From the NCBI GenBank assembly GCA_023437715.1, contig JAEZFK010000004.1, forward strand, positions 44,435-108,434: DNA of 64,000 nucleotides. Reading direction: 5' to 3'. The stretch is from Bacillota bacterium. GTDB lineage: Bacteria; Bacillota; Clostridia; Lachnospirales; Lachnospiraceae. The position numbers and the translations under genes are program-made. The notes below the pieces were generated by a model, which worked only from the letters and a program-made list of their open reading frames with translations, ran no database searches and had not been told where the DNA came from. Shown here in pieces: positions 33,082-40,373 of the stretch. How positions within the stretch are numbered: the stretch's first letter is position 1; every line of letters begins with the position of its first letter.

Positions 33082-33831
33082 TCACTTAACCTCCTTGGAA
33101 AATCCGATTGCCGACAGCTCAGGAAGAGCATAAGTTTCAAGGGTAATAATAATTACCGTGGTCAGTATTCCTTCAATAATTGCAAGAGGCAGCTGAGTCG
33201 GAGCAAAAACTCCTAAAAATTTAACAGCAGATGCGCCCACGCCGCCGATCTCGGACGGATAGGCCAAGGCCAGCTGAATGCTGGTAACGCAGTATGTAAA
33301 TAAATCTCCCAGGGTAGCCGCCAGGAACACGCTGACCAGACGGTTCACCTTCAGCATTTTGCATAATTTATAAATTCCAAAAGACACGAAAGGCCCTGCA
33401 ATCGCCATGGAAAAGGTATTGGCCCCCAAGGTCGTAAGCCCGCCGTGTGCCAGCAAGACCGCCTGGAAAATCAAAACGATGATTCCCAGGATGCTGACCG
33501 CAGACGGCCCGAATAAGATGGCCCCAAGTCCGGTTCCCGTCATATGGGAACAGCTTCCCGTAACAGACGGAATTTTTAAGGACGAAATGACAAAAATAAA
33601 GGCGCCGGACATGGCAAGTATGGTAATGGCCCTTCTGTTTTCCCCAAGGGTCTTCTTAATGGAGAAAAATCCCGCTGCCAGAAACGGCACACAGACCGCT
33701 CCCCAGGCGATACAGTACCCCACGGGAAGATATCCCTCCATAATGTGCATCGCATAGGCGCTTGGAACGATTCCAAAGGCCAGGGCAAATGCGGCTGCAA
33801 GCTTCATGATACTTCTTTCTTTCCTACTCAT
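33082..33831 (-). CDS. cbiM: Cobalt ECF transporter S-component CbiM
   Basis: Membrane protein of 249 aa that binds Co2+. A signal-peptide-like start is followed by AMHIMEGYLP, whose Met-His-Ile N-terminus after cleavage forms the metal site in CbiM/NikM. SCSHMTGTGLGAILFGP supplies further conserved His. About seven hydrophobic segments follow. ATG 33831 has AAGGAG nearby. CbiM rather than NikM is chosen because of the cobalamin riboswitch directly upstream and of cbiN downstream. Confidence 0.94.
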   Translation of the reverse strand: MSRKERSIMKLAAAFALAFGIVPSAYAMHIMEGYLPVGYCIAWGAVCVPFLAAGFFSIKKTLGENRRAITILAMSGAFIFVISSLKIPSVTGSCSHMTGTGLGAILFGPSAVSILGIIVLIFQAVLLAHGGLTTLGANTFSMAIAGPFVSFGIYKLCKMLKVNRLVSVFLAATLGDLFTYCVTSIQLALAYPSEIGGVGASAVKFLGVFAPTQLPLAIIEGILTTVIIITLETYALPELSAIGFSKEVK

Positions 33832-33919
33832 TGTTATTCTCCTTCCAATAAAATAAGCACCTCATTCCGACGATTCCCACTCATCAGACAGGCGCCCATC
33901 GGGTAAATCTTTGTACAAC

Positions 33920-33962
33920 AAAAAGACTTCCCGGCATCGGATCATCACTCGTAATCCGATGC
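33920..33962 (-). terminator. Terminator in the riboswitch expression platform
   Basis: Minus strand: GCATCGGAT/ATCCGATGC hairpin (33934-33962) followed within ten bases by CTTTTTG. It lies between the aptamer and cbiM, so B12 binding probably favours premature termination. Confidence 0.65.
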
Positions 33963-33969
33963 GTCGCAA

Positions 33970-34135
33970 AATGAAAGGCAGGTCTTCTGACTCGGCATCA
34001 TCACAGCAGCTCCTCTTCCCAGTTTCCCAGTGATTCATGGAGCCCTGCTACGCACTTACAGCGGCGGGACCGTAAGGGATTTCCACCCTTTTCCCTATTA
34101 TCCTGCGGAGAATTTTCACAGGCACCTTTCACGTG
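33970..34135 (-). ncRNA. Cobalamin (B12) riboswitch aptamer upstream of cbiMN
   Basis: On the minus strand the typical elements appear in order: GGTGCC at the 5' side (34126-34121), AATAGGGAAAAGGGTGGAAA and CCCGCCGCTGTAA in the core, CACTGGGAAACTGGGAAG, and the B12-box region GAGTCAGAAGACCTGCC ending near 33977. This is the conserved cobalamin-aptamer layout. It occupies most of the 340-bp gap between cbiO and cbiM. High B12 should switch off cobalt uptake. Confidence 0.93.
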
Positions 34136-34146
34136 ATACATTTGGT

Positions 34147-34175
34147 ATTGTAGCTGTTAAAAGTATTTCTGTCAA
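34147..34175 (-). promoter_or_regulatory. Promoter for the riboswitch-cbiMN transcript, overlapping the cbiO stop
   Basis: Minus strand: TTGACA (34175-34170), 17-bp spacer, TACAAT (34152-34147). The TGA in TTGACA is the cbiO stop codon. The aptamer begins about 12 nt after the -10, so it sits at the 5' end of the RNA. Confidence 0.8.
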
Positions 34176-35008
34176 TTGCTTTGGGCCTGCAAAAGCATTT
34201 CAAGCTCTGCGGCATCCTTTGGAACGCCTTTTAGGGCCTCCAGAACCCGGTGCTTCACCAGGCTGTGATAAACCTCCAGCAAAATAGGCTTCTTTAAATT
34301 TGCCTGTTCCAGCACCTCTTCATTTTCAAACACTTCTTTCACGGGACCGTCTCCGATGATTCGCCCCCCGGCAAAAACCACAGCCCGGTCCGCCCAGCGG
34401 TAGGCAAAATCCACATCGTGGGTGGAAATCAAAAGAGTTTTCCCCATTTCGGTCATCTTATCCAGAACTTCCTTCAGCATTTCCACATTGACCGGATCTA
34501 AGGATGCCGTGGGTTCGTCAAAGAGCACAATCTCAGATTCCATGGCAATGATGTCCGCGATACTGACCCGTTTCTTCTCCCCTCCGCTTAAATAGTGGGG
34601 AGGCCTGTCTTTCATGGGCCTTAAATTCATACAGTCCAGGGCTTCTTCCACCCGGCGCTTCACCTCTTCCCTGGGAAGCTTTAAATTCATGAGACCAAAG
34701 GAAACCTCCGCAAACACCGTAGAAGCGATGATCTGGTTATCCGCGTCCTGAAAAACGATTCCTACATTTTTCCGCAGCTCATTCAAATCCTTCTTCCCGA
34801 TTTCCCGTCCCCTGTAAAGGATTCTTCCCGACTCCGGCTGGTACACCCCGTTTAAATTGAGAAAGCAGGTAGACTTTCCCGCCCCGTTGGAACCGAGGAC
34901 CGCAATCTTCTCTCCCTTTCTCACGGTGAAATTGATCTCCTTTAAGGCCTGATTTCCCTGACCGTAGGAATAGCACAGGCTTTCTGCCTGTAAAATAACT
35001 TCTTTCAT
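34172..35008 (-). CDS. cbiO: Cobalt ECF transporter ATP-binding protein CbiO
   Basis: ATPase of 278 aa that powers the ECF importer. Walker A GSNGAGKST, Q-loop region GIVFQDADNQIIASTV (with the ECF-typical DNQ), signature LSGGEKKRVSIA, Walker B IVLFDEPTASLD and switch STHDVDF are all present. ATG 35008 follows AAGGTGAGAT. It lies 72 bp after cbiQ on the same strand and upstream of the riboswitch, so the ATPase is outside B12 control unless cbiQO has its own switch beyond what I can see. Confidence 0.93.
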   Translation of the reverse strand: MKEVILQAESLCYSYGQGNQALKEINFTVRKGEKIAVLGSNGAGKSTCFLNLNGVYQPESGRILYRGREIGKKDLNELRKNVGIVFQDADNQIIASTVFAEVSFGLMNLKLPREEVKRRVEEALDCMNLRPMKDRPPHYLSGGEKKRVSIADIIAMESEIVLFDEPTASLDPVNVEMLKEVLDKMTEMGKTLLISTHDVDFAYRWADRAVVFAGGRIIGDGPVKEVFENEEVLEQANLKKPILLEVYHSLVKHRVLEALKGVPKDAAELEMLLQAQSN

Positions 35009-35080
35009 CTTATCTCACCTTCTTTCCTCTTGATCGCTGACGCCTTTTGGCGTTAAGACATGCTCTCAAAGCGTTTCATC

Positions 35081-35854
35081 TCAGACCAGCAGCCACACGC
35101 CAACCAGCACCAGAAAATAGCCAGCCCCTGCCCAAAGCTGCCAGCGCTCTACTGCCTTTTCCTCTTCCAGAAATAAAAGCTCCCCATCATAGCAGCGCGC
35201 CGTCAGGGCGTCATAATAAGTATTCGCCTTTTTTAAGGAAACCACAAACAGGTTTGCAGCCGTGCTTCCAAAGGACCGGCAGGAGGTCTTAAAATCGCAG
35301 TAGCCCAGCCTTGATTCGGCGGCCTGCTTCATGTAGCACTGGGTGTCCATCATGACAAAGATGAACCGGTAGATCATGTTCATAAGCTCCAGAAACAGCT
35401 TCGGCACATGAAGCCTTCGAAACACAGAGATCACCTCGCTGGCAGGCGTGGAAAGGACCAGCATGTACATAGCGCTTAAGGCGGCTATAGCCTTTAGAAT
35501 AAGTCCCAGGGCCAGGATTATTCCGCTTTCTGTCAGATACAGATAATAGCCCACCACCGGGATGGAGCCCCGCCCATAGGGCTCCGGCGATATGCCCACA
35601 ACAATGGCAGCTGTTCCCAGAATGAGAAATGCCAGAGGAATCTTAAGAAGAGCCAGATAGCTTTTCCACGGAACCTTACCCGCCAGTACGGTTAAGGCGG
35701 ACATGGTCAAAAGCACCAGCACCGATACGGCTGCAGAGTCTGCCCCTATGCAGAAAAAAAGGGCTGCTACTGCCACAATGGCCTTAAACTGCGGATTCCA
35801 GCCCCTCATGGGGGAAATGTAGGCATAATAATCAATGGTATAAATCGTTCTCAC
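35081..35854 (-). CDS. cbiQ: Cobalt ECF transporter permease CbiQ (T component)
   Basis: Membrane protein of about 257 aa that couples the ATPase to CbiM. Hydrophobic segments cover most of residues 20-160; the coupling motifs near the C-terminal half include AAESRLGYCDF and the Ala-Arg-Gly-like motif ALTARCYDGE. The start is unclear. AAGGAGGTGAGAACG contains an in-frame GTG (35854) inside the ribosome site and an ATT (35845) at the ideal distance of eight bases; the first upstream ATG has no site. I give the GTG. There is no riboswitch upstream of it in the ~190-bp gap to the next gene. Confidence 0.88.
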   Translation of the reverse strand: MRTIYTIDYYAYISPMRGWNPQFKAIVAVAALFFCIGADSAAVSVLVLLTMSALTVLAGKVPWKSYLALLKIPLAFLILGTAAIVVGISPEPYGRGSIPVVGYYLYLTESGIILALGLILKAIAALSAMYMLVLSTPASEVISVFRRLHVPKLFLELMNMIYRFIFVMMDTQCYMKQAAESRLGYCDFKTSCRSFGSTAANLFVVSLKKANTYYDALTARCYDGELLFLEEEKAVERWQLWAGAGYFLVLVGVWLLV

Positions 35855-35990
35855 CTCCTTTTGACTACCCGTATTTTTTGAGCATTCAGATATGCCCCAA
35901 GGGTGTTCAAGGCGATTATACGTCATGAAAGGGAATTTTACAATCCTGGCACTTATGTTCATGAAAACAAACGCAGCTTTCATACCACGC

Positions 35991-36040
35991 AAAAGCTCCC
36001 CGGTACATATGGCTTTTTAACCATACATTCCGAGGAGCTC
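35991..36040 (-). terminator. Terminator of the beta-propeller hydrolase operon
   Basis: Minus strand: AGCTCC-TCGG and CCGG-GGAGCT with an inner TATGG/CCATA stem, followed by TTTTG. It starts ten bases after the 36051 stop codon. Confidence 0.65.
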
Positions 36041-36050
36041 TTCCGGCTAA

Positions 36051-37688
36051 TCAATCATCTTTATTTCCGGCCCTAAGCTCCGGAGATCCTGCCGCAAGGT
36101 ATCCGTGACTTTTTCCTTCTTGGCTGTCTGTAATCCAAAAAGCATAGATTGCCGCATGATTCAGAATAAACCTGATTCTTATTTTATCGTGACCCAGGCC
36201 GCTGAGGCTCTGTTTGTTTCGCCACTTTAGCTGGTATTTCGTCTTGTCTTCCGTCATAAAACAGCATTCCTCCCGGGAATATCCCGGTATTACGTTTCCT
36301 TCCGGGTCCAGGATTTCAGCTGCCAGCCTTCCTCCGGTACAGTCCGCGTTTACAAACAGGAATTCTCCCCGGTACTTAAGGAGCTCGGTCGTTAATAAGC
36401 CTTCCATGCTTTCCGTTTTCATTGAGGCGAAGCCATCCCGTCTCAGGGTGGCAACCCCCACAGCTCCTCCGGAATATTTGTGACTTCCAAAGTTAGGGGA
36501 TTTTCCGGAAAACGCAGAATAATAAAAATACAGCTTATCCCCTACCACCGTGCAGATCCCGTTTGCAGGATGCAGATAACCGTAATCCCATCTTCCCTCC
36601 TGTCTGGAGGAACTTAAAAAATCTTCATAGGTAGGCCTGTCAAAATGAAAGCCATCCCGGCTGAAAGCAATCTTTAAATCATTAATTTTAGGAAGTCCTG
36701 TTTTTTCACAAACAAAGTTGGGCGGTCCCATAAAAACAGAATAAATCCCAAGCATCACACTTTCGTAAGCCACGGCATCCAGATTATACAGCTGAGTGTA
36801 ATAGCCCATGTCTTTATCTGGTCTGTCGTAAATATCTGTTCTTGCCCAAAAGCTTAAATCCTTCTCAGCCCACTGGCTTCCCCTGTAAAAGTCCTCTGTT
36901 TCATAATAACTGCGGACTCTCACTCTGCTGTCCAGTTCAGAAAACGTCCTCAGACTGTAAATCCATTTTTTACGAAACGGATTATAGAAAAATGTTGTAT
37001 TATCCCCGGAGTGCCCTGTTTTGCACACCTCTTTCCAGTGTATTCCATCCGGAGACTTATATAATACCGTAATCTCCCTGGGCGGAACTGATGATGGATC
37101 ATCATGGGCATGCTTGGGCTTAAGGTGATAATATTTAAAGTCCTCCGGAAAGCACCGGAAAAATACCAGCATCTTATATCTCTCCTCCGGTATTTCTGCC
37201 GCTTCATCCAGCCATACGGCATCTCCGTCCCTCATATAACCAGGAATGTGCTCCAGTACCCGGTCCGACCGCTCAGACGGACAGACCTCACTTAAGCGTT
37301 TCCACTGCAGCCCATCATCACTTTCTGCATAAGCGCTCCCATCGAACCAGCCGGCATGATACCACATTTTAAACTTCCGGCCTTTCGTATCATAAAACAC
37401 TCCGCCATTAAAAGGGCAGGCACATGTACAATATCCATCATTTAGCTCCATACTGGTTTGAGGCCATAAAACAGGCTGATCAGGTATCTGAGGCTTTCCG
37501 AACTCCCTGACCAGGTTTGTTTCGCTGATCAGAAAATCATCCACGAACAATTGCCTGCCAATCGATATATCAATATAATCCGGCTTATCTTTCAGGTACG
37601 GAACCCTCAGTGGCTTATCCAGTGTTTCCTCTTTGCTGTGGGGGGGCCACAAATCCGGCAGCGTTATATTATTATATAATTGTTCCAT
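36051..37688 (-). CDS. Putative glycoside hydrolase, five-bladed beta-propeller (GH32/43-like)
   Basis: 545-aa cytoplasmic protein without a signal peptide. Motifs such as GRQLFVDDFLISETNLVREF, FKMWYHAGWFDGSAYAESDDG and YMRDGDAVWLDEAAEIPEERYKM belong to a family often annotated as sucrase-like or GH32/GH43-like beta-propeller proteins. I cannot assign the three catalytic acids with confidence. It is the last gene of a LacI-PTS operon, 18 bp after the PTS gene, so it probably acts on the phosphorylated sugar brought in by that system. A sucrose-6-phosphate-like or fructoside substrate would fit; this is inference. Confidence 0.62.
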   Translation of the reverse strand: MEQLYNNITLPDLWPPHSKEETLDKPLRVPYLKDKPDYIDISIGRQLFVDDFLISETNLVREFGKPQIPDQPVLWPQTSMELNDGYCTCACPFNGGVFYDTKGRKFKMWYHAGWFDGSAYAESDDGLQWKRLSEVCPSERSDRVLEHIPGYMRDGDAVWLDEAAEIPEERYKMLVFFRCFPEDFKYYHLKPKHAHDDPSSVPPREITVLYKSPDGIHWKEVCKTGHSGDNTTFFYNPFRKKWIYSLRTFSELDSRVRVRSYYETEDFYRGSQWAEKDLSFWARTDIYDRPDKDMGYYTQLYNLDAVAYESVMLGIYSVFMGPPNFVCEKTGLPKINDLKIAFSRDGFHFDRPTYEDFLSSSRQEGRWDYGYLHPANGICTVVGDKLYFYYSAFSGKSPNFGSHKYSGGAVGVATLRRDGFASMKTESMEGLLTTELLKYRGEFLFVNADCTGGRLAAEILDPEGNVIPGYSREECCFMTEDKTKYQLKWRNKQSLSGLGHDKIRIRFILNHAAIYAFWITDSQEGKSHGYLAAGSPELRAGNKDD

Positions 37689-37706
37689 GATACTCCTTAC
37701 TTAAAA

Positions 37707-39074
37707 TTATTCTTCAGTCTTATAAAATATTAAAGTCAATACAAATGCCACCACAAATCCTATGGTACACGCAATCAGATATTTACCGAGCTGTCCGTTT
37801 AAATACAGCAGGATTCCAGGCAATGCTGTAATGGACATTCCCGTTCCCGCCAGCCCTGCAAGAGAAGAAAAAATACCCGCACATCCGCCTCCGATACAGC
37901 CGCAGATAAAAGGAGTAAGTCTGGGCAGGTTGCAGCCGAAAATCAGGGGTTCTGTAATCCCCAGAAATGCAGGAATCGCAGAAGTAATATATAAGGACTT
38001 CTGCTTCTTGTTTTTTGTCTTTAATGCTGCCGCAAGTCCAGCCGCACCCTGGGCGACAATGGCACCGCAGACCAGAGCATTAAACGGATTGGCGCCCGTA
38101 TTGGCCAGCAGCTCCACTTCAAGAGCCTTAAAGGTATGATGGAGTCCGGTGATAACCACTGCCTGCTGAAGCGCACCAACAATAAAGCCACCAATGCCGA
38201 AAGGTATATTCATCAGCATGGAAATTGCCTCTACCAGTCCCTTTTCAAAAATATGCATAATTGGTCCTATTACAACAAGGCCAATTACCATACTGGAAAG
38301 CAGTGTGACAAATGGTGTAACAATCAGATCCAGGACATCCGGCACAATTTTTCTAAGCCACTTTTCAATTTTAGCAGAAATCACACCCAACATTAATGCA
38401 GGAAGCACGGAACCCTGATATCCCAAAATCGGTATATTTAAGCCCAGCAGGCTTAAGTAAATCGGATCTATCTTTCCGCTGGCTACCTGATTGGCATTGG
38501 GAAGCTGCGGGGCCACAAGCATAAGACCGATTACGATTCCCAGTGCCGGCGAGGCACCGGATCTCTTCATAACGGAATAGGTAACCAGTGCCGGAAGAAA
38601 TGCAAATGCAGTATCAATCAAAACCTGAGATAATGCAAGGAATGTGGGATCTAATTCCACCCCAAGATTAGTAATGAGACTGCGCACACCCATAAAAAGA
38701 CCGGTTGCAACTAAAATCGGAATAATGGGTAAAAATACATCTCCAAGCAACCTGGAGGTCTTTTGGAAAGCATTCATCTGAAGTGTAGCAGCGTCTGCCT
38801 TCGACATCATACTTGCGCCGTCCATTTTTGTAATGGAAAGCACCTCTGCATACACCTTATTGACAAAACCTGTTCCCAAAATGATCTGATACTGCCCGGA
38901 TGCCAGAAAGCTTCCCTTTACTCCATCAATATTTTCTATTTCTGTCTTATTAAACTTTGTTCCGTCTTTCAGAACAAGTCTTAATCTTGTAGCACAGTGC
39001 TCTACATTTAAAATATTATCCTGACCGCCGATATGAAGCAGAATCTGCTCCGCTGTCTGTTTCTCTTTACTCAT
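37707..39074 (-). CDS. PTS sugar transporter subunit EIIBC, sucrose/glucoside family
   Basis: Membrane protein of 455 aa that imports and phosphorylates a sugar. The EIIB domain (about 1-85) has the phospho-Cys27 in VEHCATRLRLVLKD. The EIIC domain (about 105-455) has about ten hydrophobic segments and the motif TGLHHTFKALEVELL and ITEPLIFGCNLP, typical for the sucrose/trehalose/N-acetylmuramate branch. No EIIA domain is attached, so a separate EIIA (glucose type) must supply phosphate. The promoter and LacI operator lie directly upstream. The substrate is unknown; the beta-propeller hydrolase partner hints at a disaccharide. Confidence 0.9.
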   Translation of the reverse strand: MSKEKQTAEQILLHIGGQDNILNVEHCATRLRLVLKDGTKFNKTEIENIDGVKGSFLASGQYQIILGTGFVNKVYAEVLSITKMDGASMMSKADAATLQMNAFQKTSRLLGDVFLPIIPILVATGLFMGVRSLITNLGVELDPTFLALSQVLIDTAFAFLPALVTYSVMKRSGASPALGIVIGLMLVAPQLPNANQVASGKIDPIYLSLLGLNIPILGYQGSVLPALMLGVISAKIEKWLRKIVPDVLDLIVTPFVTLLSSMVIGLVVIGPIMHIFEKGLVEAISMLMNIPFGIGGFIVGALQQAVVITGLHHTFKALEVELLANTGANPFNALVCGAIVAQGAAGLAAALKTKNKKQKSLYITSAIPAFLGITEPLIFGCNLPRLTPFICGCIGGGCAGIFSSLAGLAGTGMSITALPGILLYLNGQLGKYLIACTIGFVVAFVLTLIFYKTEE

Positions 39075-39096
39075 ATTATCCTCCTTATTTTGTGCA

Positions 39097-39118
39097 ACAA
39101 TGTACGCGCGTTCATTGT
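39097..39118. promoter_or_regulatory. LacI-type operator upstream of the PTS gene
   Basis: 22-bp near-palindrome with arms ACAATGTACGC and GCGTTCATTGT and a CG centre, typical for LacI/GalR proteins. Only one symmetric position pair differs. It begins right after the expected transcription start (near 39121), the place for a repressor. Confidence 0.75.
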
Positions 39119-39127
39119 GATGTACTA

Positions 39128-39156
39128 AGAATATAACATTTAAAGTCAGCTGTCAA
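39128..39156 (-). promoter_or_regulatory. Promoter of the PTS-hydrolase operon
   Basis: Minus strand: perfect TTGACA (39156-39151), 17-bp spacer, TATTCT (39133-39128). Confidence 0.8.
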
Positions 39157-39208
39157 GACGGCATATGCTTTTTATATATTATGTCGTGTTTTAATGATTA
39201 ATTTTGTG

Positions 39209-40219
39209 CTAATCCAACAATTTTCTGGAAGTAGATTCACGGATGACAAGCCTGGGAAATAAGTGAATCAGTTCCTCATCCGTGTTTCCGTTAATTCCAT
39301 TAAGCAGCATACTTACTGCATTTCCTGCAATTTCCTCTATGGGTGAGGCCACGGAGGACAAGGTAGGAATCATCTTCCTGGCCAGGAGTGTATTATTATA
39401 GCCACAGACAATTACATCCTCCGGTACTTTAAGGCCATGCTCTGATAAGGATCTTATCACATCGCTGGCCACAATATCACTATGGGCAAACCATGCAGTT
39501 ATTCTACCGGGATCATGGGACATGAAATACTGACTGATGATTTCATATGCTCTCTGGTTTTCCACGGTCTCATGCTGATTGCATTCAAGGACAGCTTTTA
39601 GCTTCAGCCCGTTTTTATCAAGCTCAGAGCGAAAGCCTTCTAATTTGTTGTTTCCGGTCAGGGATTTTAAGGGACCTATATAACCGATGTTCTTATGCCC
39701 TAATTCCAGAAAATGCCTGGCCACCTGAGTCCCCCCTTCTTCAGAACTGATGATAATATTTTTCTTCTCCGTCTGTTTAAAAAGGCTGACCATAGGGACG
39801 TTAATACTGCCGTATAGCTTTTTATTCGGTGTTCCTATTGGCCTTACGATGATTCCATCTACCTTGCGCCGCTTAAAGCCGTTGATGATATTGACTTCTC
39901 TGGCCCTCTCTCTCTGTGCATCGCCTAAAATTACGTTATAACCGTATTTTTCTGCCTCATGCACGATTGCAGTCATTAAAGAGGCATACAGTGGGTTTGA
40001 TAAATCAGAAAATAATACACCGATGATATTTGTCCTGTTTCCAGCCAGACTCTGAGCCACCTGATTCGGTTCATATCCCAGTTTCTTTACCCAGTACATA
40101 ACATTGCTTCGTGTTTCCATCTTTATGGATGGGTGATTCGACAAAACTCTTGATACAGTGGCACGCGACACATGCGCCGCTCTGGCAACCTCTTCCATTG
40201 TAACCATGGTCTTTTTCAA
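39209..40219 (-). CDS. LacI-family transcriptional regulator
   Basis: Repressor of 336 aa. The N-terminal helix-turn-helix and hinge (TMEEVARAAHVSRATVSRVL, NHPSIKMETRSNV, GYEPNQVAQSLAG) are followed by a periplasmic-binding-protein-like sensor domain (IIGVLFSDLSNPLYASLM, ending LVIRESTSRKLL). A TTG at 40219 and an ATG at 40207 are both possible starts; neither has perfect spacing to AAAGGA. It lies 134 bp upstream of the PTS gene on the same strand, with a separate promoter and operator between, so it is very probably the local repressor, induced by the imported sugar or its phosphate. Confidence 0.9.
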   Translation of the reverse strand: MKKTMVTMEEVARAAHVSRATVSRVLSNHPSIKMETRSNVMYWVKKLGYEPNQVAQSLAGNRTNIIGVLFSDLSNPLYASLMTAIVHEAEKYGYNVILGDAQRERAREVNIINGFKRRKVDGIIVRPIGTPNKKLYGSINVPMVSLFKQTEKKNIIISSEEGGTQVARHFLELGHKNIGYIGPLKSLTGNNKLEGFRSELDKNGLKLKAVLECNQHETVENQRAYEIISQYFMSHDPGRITAWFAHSDIVASDVIRSLSEHGLKVPEDVIVCGYNNTLLARKMIPTLSSVASPIEEIAGNAVSMLLNGINGNTDEELIHLFPRLVIRESTSRKLLD

Positions 40220-40317
40220 ATCCTTTCGTTGCGTTTCGCTTACCCGCCTTTTCTTCTATCATACTATTTTTCTCATGCTTTCGAAACCTTTAAATACAAA
40301 ATAATGCCACTTTCGAC

Positions 40318-40353
40318 GAAAAAGCAGCCCGGCACCTCTGGCACCAGACTGCT
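40318..40353 (-). terminator. Terminator of the ABC-F gene at 40374
   Basis: On the minus strand a 14-bp stem (AGCAGTCTGGTGCC with GGTGCCGGGCTGCT, four G-U pairs, loop AGA) is followed by TTTTTCG. Confidence 0.85.
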
Positions 40354-40373
40354 CCCTTATATGGAAAATATAC

